Source: Lutibacter sp. (GTDB lineage Bacteria; Bacteroidota; Bacteroidia; Flavobacteriales; Flavobacteriaceae). Taken from it: a DNA stretch of 64,000 bases. Shown piece by piece: positions 50,507 through 58,354 of this stretch. The DNA lies in the NCBI GenBank assembly GCA_030683995.1, contig JAUXPH010000013.1, forward strand, positions 1-64,000, read 5' to 3'. A program made the translations under genes and the position numbers. Under the pieces are notes generated by a model. The model had not been told where the DNA came from, did no database searches, and worked only from the letters and a program-made list of their open reading frames with translations. The number at the start of each line of letters is the position of its first letter. Positions within the stretch are counted from its first letter, which is position 1.

Positions 50507-51544
50507 TCAATCCTTGTTTTCTGAAATCATTTGATTTTTTAGGTAAGATTCTACACGTAAAACTGCATTTTCCCTAATGTCTTCCCAAAATAAATTGATG
50601 TCGCCTGCATGGTAACCCTTTTTTCCTAACACCAATAAGCGATATGGAAAATGTGGCACGCTAATCCACAAAATACCATCTTTTACATAAACTTCCAATG
50701 CCTGTTTATATATTTTATTATTGGTAAATAAAAATCCTTTATGGTCTGATTGCTCAGATTCATTGCTATTGTCCCAATCAATAGGATTAGAGACTTCTTT
50801 GCCCTTAAACCATTCCTCATATTTTTTGGGATAATAATTCTTTTTAAAGGTGTTCCAGCTTACAAATCCGCCAATTTCCGTTGGATTTGTCATCATTTGA
50901 ATGGATTTGAACTCGTTTTTTTTGATGGCAATTCCGGGCAAATAAGCTGCAACCAATTGATTTTGCAACAATTTTCCGTCGAAAAATTCTTTTAAAAGCC
51001 GAATTGCGTGGGTGGTTCCCTGACTGTGAGATGCTATGATGATTGGCCTGCCATGATTGTACTTTTCCAAATAAACTTTAAAAGCTTCTTTAACGTCACT
51101 GTAAGCCAAATTTAACGCTTCTTTGCCTCCGTTTTCAAAACTGGCATAAGACCTTAAATGCGCTTGCCGGTAATAAGGAACATACAATTTTCCGGCGTTT
51201 AAAAATGCGGATGCCTGAAAGTAAACCGCCTTGTCGATCACTTTCACATTTTGAATGGAATCATTAACCGGAACATTCCACCTTAAATCCTTTTTTTCAA
51301 TATTTAAAGTCGGATAAATGTAAAAAATATCCGCCTCTAAACCAGTTGTATTGGTTTGCCATTGTTTTAAATTTTCAGGATAAGAATCGGGTAAAATGGC
51401 CCAAGTTGCGCTATTCTCATAATTTGGAACCTCAGGTTGTTGTTGCGCAGAAAAAGTTGGAACAACCACAGTTTTACAGCTGCCTAAAATGAGGAAAACT
51501 GCAACTATAAAAGCGAATTTATAACTTTTTAAAAACCTTCTCAT
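50507..51544 (-). CDS. DUF3089 alpha/beta-hydrolase-like lipoprotein
   Basis: I set the start at ATG 51544, giving 345 residues and a lipoprotein signal (FAFIVAVFLILGSC). The frame is open further upstream, but that part is derived from the palindromic repeat. The hydrolase nucleophile elbow is IIASHSQGTTHAIRLL. DVKEAFKVYLEKYNHGRP, IYPTLNIEKKDLRWNVPVND and AVYFQASAFLNAGKLYVPYY are typical of DUF3089, an esterase-like family. HFPYRLLVLGKKGYHAGDIN near the end probably supplies the catalytic His. The substrate is unknown. Confidence 0.85.
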   Translation of the reverse strand: MRRFLKSYKFAFIVAVFLILGSCKTVVVPTFSAQQQPEVPNYENSATWAILPDSYPENLKQWQTNTTGLEADIFYIYPTLNIEKKDLRWNVPVNDSIQNVKVIDKAVYFQASAFLNAGKLYVPYYRQAHLRSYASFENGGKEALNLAYSDVKEAFKVYLEKYNHGRPIIIASHSQGTTHAIRLLKEFFDGKLLQNQLVAAYLPGIAIKKNEFKSIQMMTNPTEIGGFVSWNTFKKNYYPKKYEEWFKGKEVSNPIDWDNSNESEQSDHKGFLFTNNKIYKQALEVYVKDGILWISVPHFPYRLLVLGKKGYHAGDINLFWEDIRENAVLRVESYLKNQMISENKD

Positions 51545-51590
51545 TCTGATTTTTAATATTTTGATTTTTTGTTTTTTTAAATTTTTCAAA

Positions 51591-51745
51591 ACAAACAGGT
51601 CGCCCCGCTGGGGCTTTAAACCTGACTTTTCACAATATTCTACAAACATTTCGCTCCTACGGAGCTGTTTTTAGTCCCATAGGGACGACCTGTTTGTAGA
51701 AATAGATTTTCGTTATAAATAAGCCCCATTGGGCGACCTGTTTGT
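51591..51745. repeat. Palindromic intergenic repeat (AAACAGGTCG/CGACCTGTTT)
   Basis: The ends ACAAACAGGTCGCCC-n4-GGGGCTT (51591-51616) and AAGCCCC-n4-GGGCGACCTGTTTGT (51721-51745) are inverted copies. Inside, a second pair of units carries GGAGCT and AGTCCCATAGGGACGACCTG. It has the shape of a composite intergenic palindrome and encodes nothing. It lies between the DUF3089 and glycosyltransferase genes. Confidence 0.75.
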
Positions 51746-51863
51746 CAAGTCAAATTTAGATTAAGGTTGATTAGTTGTAATGAATTTTTATCGGACAGCT
51801 ATGATTTTGATTAACTGCCTTTTTTATTAAATCCGTTCAATATCAAATCGTTATCATAAAAAT

Positions 51864-52607
51864 TTACTTCCAATAATCTGCAACCCAAGGAGCGGCTCTT
51901 ACGTAACGATACCATTTTCCCCGGCCGCCCAAAATCGCTTTATGCGGATTTATTTCACCATGAAAAATAATTATTTTTGAACCTTTGGGTATTGTCGGTT
52001 TTTTCCAAAATGCCAAAGGAAACCTTGAAATACAGTCATACTTAAAACTTGGACACCATTCTTTAGGCCAATATTGCAGTTTCCCTTTATCATTAATGGC
52101 GTGGGTTAAATACTCTTGTTCGTTTCTGTGCTGTTTTATTACTGCATCAAAATTGGCGATAAAATCATCAAAAACATAACCATGTTTGCCAATATCAAAT
52201 CTATAAACTGAAGAATTTCCTGTTATTCTCCAAGATCTCCAACTATGGTCTTTAATAATTCTAAATTCACCTTCAATATCAAAAAAACAATCAATATTAT
52301 CAACAATTACAATATCTAAATCCAGAAATAAAGCGCGTCCTTTTAATCCGTACAAATCTTCCTTTAGCGTGGTCAATTTCTTCCACATCCGCTCAGGCAG
52401 TTTTGAATCCAAATTGATTTCAGGAATTGGAAAACACTGAACTTCTTCAGTAATTCCAGTTTCATCATCAGTAAAACAAACCATCTTAAAATCGTAGGTT
52501 AAATTTTTCTTAACCATTGAATACAATCTGTTTACGTAGTCGGCTCCATATAAAGTTCCCCACTTCATACAGAAAATATAATTTGCGTTTTCTTCTTTTT
52601 TATTCAT
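51864..52607 (-). CDS. Glycosyltransferase-like protein
   Basis: This 247-residue protein shows a nucleotide-sugar fold: FCMKWGTLYGADYVNRLYSM at the start, CFTDDETGI, and the D-x-D metal motif in RALFLDLDIVIVDNID. The C-terminal IIIFHGEINPHKAI with RYVRAAPWVADYWK resembles enzymes that modify surface sugars. The donor and acceptor are unknown. Its first 8 bases overlap the end of the adenine methyltransferase gene, so both are read in one unit. Confidence 0.78.
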   Translation of the reverse strand: MNKKEENANYIFCMKWGTLYGADYVNRLYSMVKKNLTYDFKMVCFTDDETGITEEVQCFPIPEINLDSKLPERMWKKLTTLKEDLYGLKGRALFLDLDIVIVDNIDCFFDIEGEFRIIKDHSWRSWRITGNSSVYRFDIGKHGYVFDDFIANFDAVIKQHRNEQEYLTHAINDKGKLQYWPKEWCPSFKYDCISRFPLAFWKKPTIPKGSKIIIFHGEINPHKAILGGRGKWYRYVRAAPWVADYWK

Positions 52608-53601
52608 TTTTTTCTAAAATATGTAAATATTCAACTGTTGAAGTTGCTGTGTGATTTCTGTTTTCAGTTTTATCGGCTTTAAAACGCTGATAATCGGTGG
52701 TTTTTAAGCTGTATTTTCCGTAAGCGGACATAATGCTTTTTACGTCATCTTCCGTCATTAAACCTTCATTGTTATAACTTAAGAAAATATATTTGAAGTT
52801 AGCGTTTTTTATCAATTCCCCGAAAGAATTTTTGACTTCGTTTTTTTTGCAATAGGAAGATCGGTAATAGGTTCTCAAACCCGTTTTCCCTTGAGGCTCA
52901 AATGAATCGTATTTTGCAATGGTATTCAATAAATGATAATTTGATCCGTATTGCCGCTCGTTATAAGGCGGATCCAAATATAAAATATCGCCTTTTATTT
53001 CTTTTATTAAGGCATTGCTGTCGGCATTAAAAACCTTATGTTTATTACTGTTTAGCGTAAATAACGCAGGTTTTAAAATTAGTTCTTTTTGGGCCGATTT
53101 TTTGATTTTTTTTAAATACGCGCCATAAACCGATGCCGTGTTTGCCACTTTATCGGCACTTTCAATTAAGGAAGCCAATAAAAAATAGTAGTCATCATCG
53201 GTGATTTCATCAGCATTTTTCCAACTTTCAATTTGTTGCCGAATCGCATCAATTTTTTTTCCGTTTTCAGCAGAAAAATACAATCGTCCTTCGGTCCCTT
53301 TTTCACTGTAATTGTGAAACACAAACCCTTCCGACGCTGTTAAATTATTTAATAAACTGATGCGTTCTTCATAAACCAAAGTTTCATGGTTTCCTATGTA
53401 ATTTCGGTTCAGCACATAGCTGTAAAATTCAACATCATTGGCAATAACCTGTTTCACGATTGGCTTAAAAGTTCTGCCAACACTTCCTGTTCCCGCGAAC
53501 AAATCACAAAACACCAAATCCGATAAATCCTTCCCAACCGTGTCTGTGATGGCGTCTTTTAAAAATGAAGAAAGCTTGTGTTTAGAACCTATATAATTCA
53601 T
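52600..53601 (-). CDS. D12-class DNA adenine (N6) methyltransferase
   Basis: This 333-residue enzyme has motif X MNYIGSKHKLSSFL at the N-terminus, the SAM-binding motif I FCDLFAGTGSVGRTF, and the catalytic motif IV ILYLDPPYNERQYGSNYH, as in Dam and D12 methyltransferases. The DPPY tetrad means adenine N6 methylation. An endonuclease candidate lies 55 bases upstream on the same strand (53657-54292), which suggests a type II restriction pair instead of an orphan Dam. The glycosyltransferase behind it overlaps by 8 bases and may be an accidental passenger. Confidence 0.9.
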   Translation of the reverse strand: MNYIGSKHKLSSFLKDAITDTVGKDLSDLVFCDLFAGTGSVGRTFKPIVKQVIANDVEFYSYVLNRNYIGNHETLVYEERISLLNNLTASEGFVFHNYSEKGTEGRLYFSAENGKKIDAIRQQIESWKNADEITDDDYYFLLASLIESADKVANTASVYGAYLKKIKKSAQKELILKPALFTLNSNKHKVFNADSNALIKEIKGDILYLDPPYNERQYGSNYHLLNTIAKYDSFEPQGKTGLRTYYRSSYCKKNEVKNSFGELIKNANFKYIFLSYNNEGLMTEDDVKSIMSAYGKYSLKTTDYQRFKADKTENRNHTATSTVEYLHILEKNE

Positions 53602-53614
53602 AATTTTGATTTAC

Positions 53615-53640
53615 GCCCTTCGACTGCGCTCAGGGTGACG
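53615..53640. repeat. Short dispersed repeat remnant
   Basis: CCCTTCGACTGCGCTCAGGG is a GC-rich imperfect palindrome between the methyltransferase and the endonuclease candidate, foreign in composition to its AT-rich surroundings. A related type with TTCACTGAGCGG ... GAAGTGAA lies at 61445-61469. Confidence 0.6.
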
Positions 53641-53656
53641 TTTTTAAATTTTAAAT

Positions 53657-54292
53657 TCATTTTATTGCCCAAATAATATCGGCTTTTACAATTTCATTTT
53701 CAAAAATAAAACTTTGAAGCTTTGCCTGGTCAAAATTAAGCAAATAAGCCGAAACTATTTCTTTGAGCCAGCCAATTTCCGATTTTAATTTCCAATGTGC
53801 GTCTTCTTCCTGATAATTTACCAAAACAATAAAAAGTCGGTTTTTGTGATGTTTTCTTTGTTGCTGGCTCTGATTTTTATACAGCCACGCAATTAATTCG
53901 CTTTTGTGCTGAATTGCATAAGGAACCGATTTCCCAAACCCTTTTGGAAAAACGGTGGTTTTATGGTCGAACGGAATGTTTTGGATATAAAAATCGGTGA
54001 ATTTGTTATAAGAATCCAGATGCGGTTTTACGTTTTCGTGTTCGCAAAAAATGCTTTCAACAGCTTTTGCCGACCAAAAATTGAACCATCTGTTTAAGGC
54101 GTAATTCTTTAAATCATCATATTGGGAATTGATTTTGAAGGCATAATCAATGGTTGCCAAAAGCAGCTCAAATGATGAAATCTTATAAATAAATTTGGTC
54201 TGTTTGTCAAATTCATCATCCTGCTTTCTGCCCCAAAAATAATTGAATTTTGTTCTTTTTTTAAGTTCCTCTTCCAGCAAAAGATAATTCAT
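53657..54292 (-). CDS. Candidate restriction endonuclease (PD-(D/E)XK-like) beside an adenine methyltransferase
   Basis: I do not recognise a named family. The 211-residue protein shows a pattern compatible with a PD-(D/E)XK nuclease: a helix with E79 (KAVESIFCE), then D100 and the D109-H-K111 triplet in TDFYIQNIPFDHKTTVF, followed by PKGFGKSVPYAI. A strand-rich stretch RLFIVLVNY and an alpha-helical end follow. It lies 55 bases ahead of a D12 adenine methyltransferase on the same strand, as in many type II systems. The role is inference; conserved lysine and acidic residues need comparison with homologues. Confidence 0.55.
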   Translation of the reverse strand: MNYLLLEEELKKRTKFNYFWGRKQDDEFDKQTKFIYKISSFELLLATIDYAFKINSQYDDLKNYALNRWFNFWSAKAVESIFCEHENVKPHLDSYNKFTDFYIQNIPFDHKTTVFPKGFGKSVPYAIQHKSELIAWLYKNQSQQQRKHHKNRLFIVLVNYQEEDAHWKLKSEIGWLKEIVSAYLLNFDQAKLQSFIFENEIVKADIIWAIK

Positions 54293-54339
54293 AGCGTACG
54301 ATTATAAAAACAGGTAACAGCACTAAGCTCGCAAGGCAA

Positions 54340-55137
54340 TTACAAAAATTTACGCTCAATCAATTGAATTAACCGTTGTTCAAACTCTTCTTTGGCGCTC
54401 CAGTCGTAATCTGGTTTCACAAATTCCTCAATGAAATTTTTGGCTTCTTGTTCTGTTTTAAAAGAATTTAATTGAGAAACAACCCTGTTAAAATCCTGTT
54501 GGCTTCCGTCGAATAGTTGGTTAACAAAAGCAATCCGGTCATTTAAGCCAACCTGAATGTTGTTTTTAAACAAAGCGTCGTTTAAAGAGCGTTGTTTAAT
54601 CTCATGTTTTTCTACAGTTTTTTCTATAATAATCGGATTTTCTTTGGTTGCTCTTTCAAATAAATTTGTAGCAATATCAGATGAAATGGCATCTTTAAAC
54701 TCGTCTTCCAAAGAGATTTGTAACGAATAACTTTTTTTTGCGGTTTCTTTAACAATGGTATCACCCTCATTAAACAATTCCTCTATTTTGGTCTCCAAAA
54801 AAGCTTCTTTTACCACTTCTCCTTCGCTAAGGTCAAAAACCATTTTACTTTCAAATTCAGCCTCTTTTGCCGCTTCTCCTTCGTTAAGGTCAAAAGACAT
54901 TTTACTTTCAAATGCTTCCTCTTCAACCCATTCCTGTTGAATCGCATTCATAGTTTCTTCTTCCGTATCAGAAAGGTTGGGTGTTTTTTCAACATAATCT
55001 TCCACAAATCGAAGCACCGTCAGTTTTTCATAAATCTCCCGTGCTTTTTTATGCAATGCATTTACATCATCCCTGTTTTTCATTTGCAAAATGCTGTTTG
55101 CCAGACTTACCAATTCGGCTTCTAATTTTTTGTGCAT
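54340..55137 (-). CDS. Unknown acidic protein with three tandem ~20-residue repeats
   Basis: The 265-residue protein is predicted cytosolic and helical. Its centre holds three diverged tandem units: EAFESKMSFDLNEGEAAKEA, EFESKMVFDLSEGEVVKEA and FLETKIEELFNEGDTIVKET (about 73-131). The C-terminal domain (about 180-265) has a conserved look: KQRSLNDALFKNNIQVGLND, RIAFVNQLFDGSQQDFNRVV and FIEEFVKPDYDWSAKEEF. Proteins with this ending are widespread in Flavobacteriaceae but without function. The unit repeats are also visible as near-identical DNA between 54780 and 54935. Confidence 0.75.
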   Translation of the reverse strand: MHKKLEAELVSLANSILQMKNRDDVNALHKKAREIYEKLTVLRFVEDYVEKTPNLSDTEEETMNAIQQEWVEEEAFESKMSFDLNEGEAAKEAEFESKMVFDLSEGEVVKEAFLETKIEELFNEGDTIVKETAKKSYSLQISLEDEFKDAISSDIATNLFERATKENPIIIEKTVEKHEIKQRSLNDALFKNNIQVGLNDRIAFVNQLFDGSQQDFNRVVSQLNSFKTEQEAKNFIEEFVKPDYDWSAKEEFEQRLIQLIERKFL

Positions 55138-55298
55138 AAGTTGACGTGTTTAATGAGTGTTGCTGTTTAATTTTTAATAAATTTGTATCAAATCAAAAAA
55201 CGATGATTTTACAAAAACGAATGTAAAAAATATAACAATATTTTCATTGCATTTATTTTAAAAAAAATACAATAACCTTTCAAGCGTGAAATTACAAA

Positions 55299-55913
55299 AT
55301 GTTTCTTGAAAATACAGTAAATCATAACGAACAATTTGGCTGGATTGAAGTAATTTGCGGCTCTATGTTTTCCGGAAAAACGGAAGAACTGATTCGCAGG
55401 CTAAAACGCGCCCAATTTGCAAAACAAAAAGTGGAGATTTTTAAACCTGCCATTGATGTGCGGTATGATGTGGAAAAAGTAGTTTCTCACGATGCCAACG
55501 AAATTAGATCCACGCCGGTTCCTTCATCGGCAAATATCCGACTTTTAGCCAGCGATGTTGATGTTGTTGGAATTGATGAAGCCCAGTTTTTTGATGAGGA
55601 AATTGTGGCCGTTTGCAACGATTTGGCAAACAGGGGCGTTCGCGTGATTGTTGCGGGTTTGGATATGGATTTTAAAGGAAATCCCTTTGGCCCTATGCCG
55701 GCACTTATGGCCACGGCGGAATATGTGACCAAAGTTCACGCAGTTTGCACAAGAACGGGAAATTTGGCGCATTACAGTCATAGAACCGCCGCCAGTGACG
55801 AAATTGTTTTGCTGGGCGAAACCCAAGAATACGAGCCATTAAGTAGGTCTGCTTACTTTAAAGCTATGGCGGAAGAAAAACTCAAAAAAGCCGAAGAAAA
55901 AAATGGAAAATAG
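55299..55913 (+). CDS. tdk: Thymidine kinase
   Basis: The salvage kinase phosphorylates thymidine using ATP. The 204-residue protein has the P-loop [15 protein letters not shown], the catalytic Glu region [13 protein letters not shown], and [19 protein letters not shown]. The lasso segment is [16 protein letters not shown], where the zinc-binding Cys pairs found in most class II thymidine kinases are missing (only one Cys remains), as in several Bacteroidota. The last 11 bases overlap the alanine racemase start. Confidence 0.95.
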   Translation: MFLENTVNHNEQFGWIEVICGSMFSGKTEELIRRLKRAQFAKQKVEIFKPAIDVRYDVEKVVSHDANEIRSTPVPSSANIRLLASDVDVVGIDEAQFFDEEIVAVCNDLANRGVRVIVAGLDMDFKGNPFGPMPALMATAEYVTKVHAVCTRTGNLAHYSHRTAASDEIVLLGETQEYEPLSRSAYFKAMAEEKLKKAEEKNGK

Positions 55914-57006
55914 CCACGTTACGGTGCTTGAAATAGATTTGAATGCCATAGACCACAATTTAAATGTTTTTAAATCGAAAATACATCCCGAAACAAAAGT
56001 GTTGGCTGTGGTGAAAGCATTTGGTTACGGCAGCAGTTCTGTTGAAATTGCAAAGTTTCTGGAGCCAAAAGTCGCTTATTTTGCCGTGGCCTATTTGGAC
56101 GAAGGCGTTGCGTTGCGGGAAGCCGGAGTTAAAACGCCTATTTTGGTGCTGCATCCCCAGAAATTAAATTTAGATCAAATTATAAAATTCAATCTGGAAC
56201 CCAACGTTTATTCCATTACTTTATTAAAAGATTTTATTGAAGAAGCGAAAAATCTAAACGTTCAAAATTATCCTATTCACATTAAATTCAACACGGGTTT
56301 AAACCGATTGGGGTTCATAAAAAAGGATATTCCTGAAATTTTATCGTTGGTTAAAAATCAGCAAGAAATCAGGGTTGCATCGGTTTTTTCGCATATCGCC
56401 GCAAGTGAAGATTTAAGCGAAAAGGCATTTACGTTGCAGCAAATCAACACGTTTAAAGAAATATCTAACCAATTTATTCCACAACTTCCCAACAAGCCTT
56501 TTAGGCATATGTTAAACACTTCGGGCATTGTTAATTACGCTGAAGAAGCACAATTTGATATGGTTCGTTTGGGAATTGGGTTGTACGGATTTGCAAACGA
56601 TGATAAAGAAACTGCCAAGCTGAAAAATGTAATTACCTTAAAATCGGTCATTTCTCAAATTCAAACTGTTGAAAAAGGGGAAACTGTAGGTTATAATCGC
56701 GCTTTTAAAGCTGCTGAAACCGTTAAAACTGCCACCATTCCTATTGGCCACGCCGACGGAATTTCGCGACAATTTGGCAATGGCGTTGGCTATGTGTACA
56801 TCAACCACCAAAAAGCGCCCATTGTTGGCAATGTTTGTATGGATATGTTGATGGTTAACGTCACCAATATCGACTGCCAAGAAGGCGATGAAGTGCTTGT
56901 TTTTAAAGACCAAATTCATATTGAAGATTTGGCAAAACGCGCAAAAACCATTCCTTACGAGCTGCTTACCGCCATTTCACAGCGCATAAAAAGAGTGGTG
57001 AAATAG
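55903..57006 (+). CDS. alr: Alanine racemase
   Basis: This PLP enzyme converts L- to D-alanine for peptidoglycan. The 367-residue chain shows the PLP lysine in [50 protein letters not shown] and VGYNRAFKA, and the second catalytic tyrosine in the [13 protein letters not shown] region. It overlaps tdk by 11 bases and is therefore translationally coupled to it. A structured repeat follows 39 bases behind the stop. Confidence 0.96.
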   Translation: MENSHVTVLEIDLNAIDHNLNVFKSKIHPETKVLAVVKAFGYGSSSVEIAKFLEPKVAYFAVAYLDEGVALREAGVKTPILVLHPQKLNLDQIIKFNLEPNVYSITLLKDFIEEAKNLNVQNYPIHIKFNTGLNRLGFIKKDIPEILSLVKNQQEIRVASVFSHIAASEDLSEKAFTLQQINTFKEISNQFIPQLPNKPFRHMLNTSGIVNYAEEAQFDMVRLGIGLYGFANDDKETAKLKNVITLKSVISQIQTVEKGETVGYNRAFKAAETVKTATIPIGHADGISRQFGNGVGYVYINHQKAPIVGNVCMDMLMVNVTNIDCQEGDEVLVFKDQIHIEDLAKRAKTIPYELLTAISQRIKRVVK

Positions 57007-57044
57007 CCGTTTCAACACATCAAAAATCGCATTTCACCTAATAA

Positions 57045-57165
57045 TTTGGGCATTTCCCGCCAGCCTGCCTGCCGTCAGGCAGGCTGGCGGGTCGGGTTTT
57101 TCGTTGCAATCTTTTTTTCGGCGAAAAACCTCAAAAAAGTATTTCCACTGCAACCCCTAATGCAG
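57045..57165. repeat. Structured intergenic repeat, copy 2
   Basis: It shares with copy 1 (40319-40436) the frame TTTGGGC-n-TTTCCCGCCAG, TGGCGGGTCGGG, GTTGCAATCTTTTTT, AAAAAGTATTTCCACTGCAA and CTAATGCAG. Hairpin 1 is a 14-bp stem CCCGCCAGCCTGCC/GGCAGGCTGGCGGG. Hairpin 2 pairs a TTTTTTT/AAAAAA arm around TCGGCGAAAAACC. Both copies have the same orientation. It lies between alr and mscL. Confidence 0.75.
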
Positions 57166-57266
57166 ATTTACTAGTGAATTAATGTCTTCAACTTTTAAAT
57201 TTGAAACACATAGGCAACATTAATTTTTTTATTATATTAGCTACACTAATCATTAATTACATAAAT

Positions 57267-57677
57267 ATGGGAATGTTAAAAGAATTCAAGGAATTTGCAA
57301 TGAAGGGAAACCTTGTTGACATTGCAGTTGGTTTTGTTATGGGAGCCGCTTTCAACAAAATTGTGTCTTCATTTACCGGAGGAATTGTTTCTCCTTTGGT
57401 TGGATTGATTTTTCAATCGGACTTCAAAGGCCTGAAATGGGTTATTAATGAAGGCGTTGCCAATGAAACAGGAGAAGTTGTTGGCGAAGTTGCCGTGCTT
57501 TACGGGGATTTTTTAACAAACCTTGTCGATTTTATTATTGTTGCTGCTGTGATGTTTATGATGATCAAAGCAATTAACCGCATGAAAAGGAAAGAAGTTC
57601 CAGCGCCTGAAGCGCCAAAAGGTCCGTCTCAAGAAGAGTTATTGATTCAAATAAGGGATTTGCTGGCAAAAAAATAA
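57267..57677 (+). CDS. mscL: Large-conductance mechanosensitive channel
   Basis: The start at ATG 57267 is chosen over an in-frame ATG at 57201, since family members begin with the MLKEFKEFAMKGN helix. The resulting 136 residues carry two membrane helices (VDIAVGFVMGAAFNKIVSSF and LVDFIIVAAVMFMMIKAI) and a C-terminal acidic helix (QEELLIQIRDLLAKK), as in E. coli MscL (136 residues). It opens under membrane tension to prevent lysis on hypo-osmotic shock. It is a single-gene unit. Confidence 0.95.
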   Translation: MGMLKEFKEFAMKGNLVDIAVGFVMGAAFNKIVSSFTGGIVSPLVGLIFQSDFKGLKWVINEGVANETGEVVGEVAVLYGDFLTNLVDFIIVAAVMFMMIKAINRMKRKEVPAPEAPKGPSQEELLIQIRDLLAKK

Positions 57678-57699
57678 ACAAAGTTTTTTTCGATTAATT

Positions 57700-57800
57700 A
57701 GTGCCTAAAGTGCCTAGAGTTTGGAGTGCCTAGAGTTGTTTTGTTTCTTGGTTCAATTAAAGTACTTTTAACTTTAGGCACTTTAAGTACTTTAGGCACT
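57700..57800. repeat. Inverted repeat element (AGTGCCTAAAG ... CTTTAGGCACT)
   Basis: AGTGCCTAAAGTGCC (57700-57714) with further TGCCTAGAG units, and CTTTAGGCACTTTAAGTACT / TTTAGGCACT (57772-57800), form a multi-unit palindrome behind mscL. Two-way termination is possible for mscL and the convergent MOSC gene. Confidence 0.65.
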
Positions 57801-57805
57801 CATTT

Positions 57806-58354
57806 TTAGTAGTTTTTTTTCGTGTCGTATACTTCGGCGATTGTTGGTGAATTTTCAGCTTTATGAACAAGAATCAATTCATCGCCAACGCTTACCTTTC
57901 CGGTTTGAAGCACTTTAAAATAAATGCCGCTTTTGGTGGAATTCCAAAATTGTTTTACTATTTCCTGAGTGTCAAAACGAATTCCAAGTTTATAACAAGG
58001 TTCTCTTGGCTTGGTGACCTCCAACAAAACTTCGCCCAATTTATAGGTATTTCCAATGTGTATTTCGGTTTCTTCCAAATTTGAGATCGTTAAATTTTCC
58101 CCGAACATCCCATAATTCCATTCTAAATTTGGATACAATTCTTTCCAATAGGCATAATGATTTTGGGAATATCCATATACCGCTTTCTCAATTCCTCCAT
58201 GATATTTTCGGTCGATGACGGCATCGTTTTCAACATCTTCCTTTCCTAAAAATATTGGTTGATTTACGGGATACTTAAAAATGCCGGTTTCAACAATTTT
58301 TCCTTTGTAATTCAACACTTTTCGCTCGCCAATATTCACCGAAATTACCTTCAT
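57806..58354 (-). CDS. MOSC-domain protein
   Basis: The 182 residues form one MOSC domain: ISVNIGERKVLNYKG at the start, DRKYHGGIEKAVYGYSQNHY, GMFGENLTISNLEETEIHIG and TKPREPCYKLGIRF, where Cys is the expected sulfur/molybdenum-handling residue. Free-standing MOSC proteins (YiiM-type) reduce hydroxylated bases with molybdenum cofactor; this is family knowledge and not visible here. Its ATG overlaps the GH3 gene stop by 4 bases, so the two are coupled. Confidence 0.88.
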   Translation of the reverse strand: MKVISVNIGERKVLNYKGKIVETGIFKYPVNQPIFLGKEDVENDAVIDRKYHGGIEKAVYGYSQNHYAYWKELYPNLEWNYGMFGENLTISNLEETEIHIGNTYKLGEVLLEVTKPREPCYKLGIRFDTQEIVKQFWNSTKSGIYFKVLQTGKVSVGDELILVHKAENSPTIAEVYDTKKNY

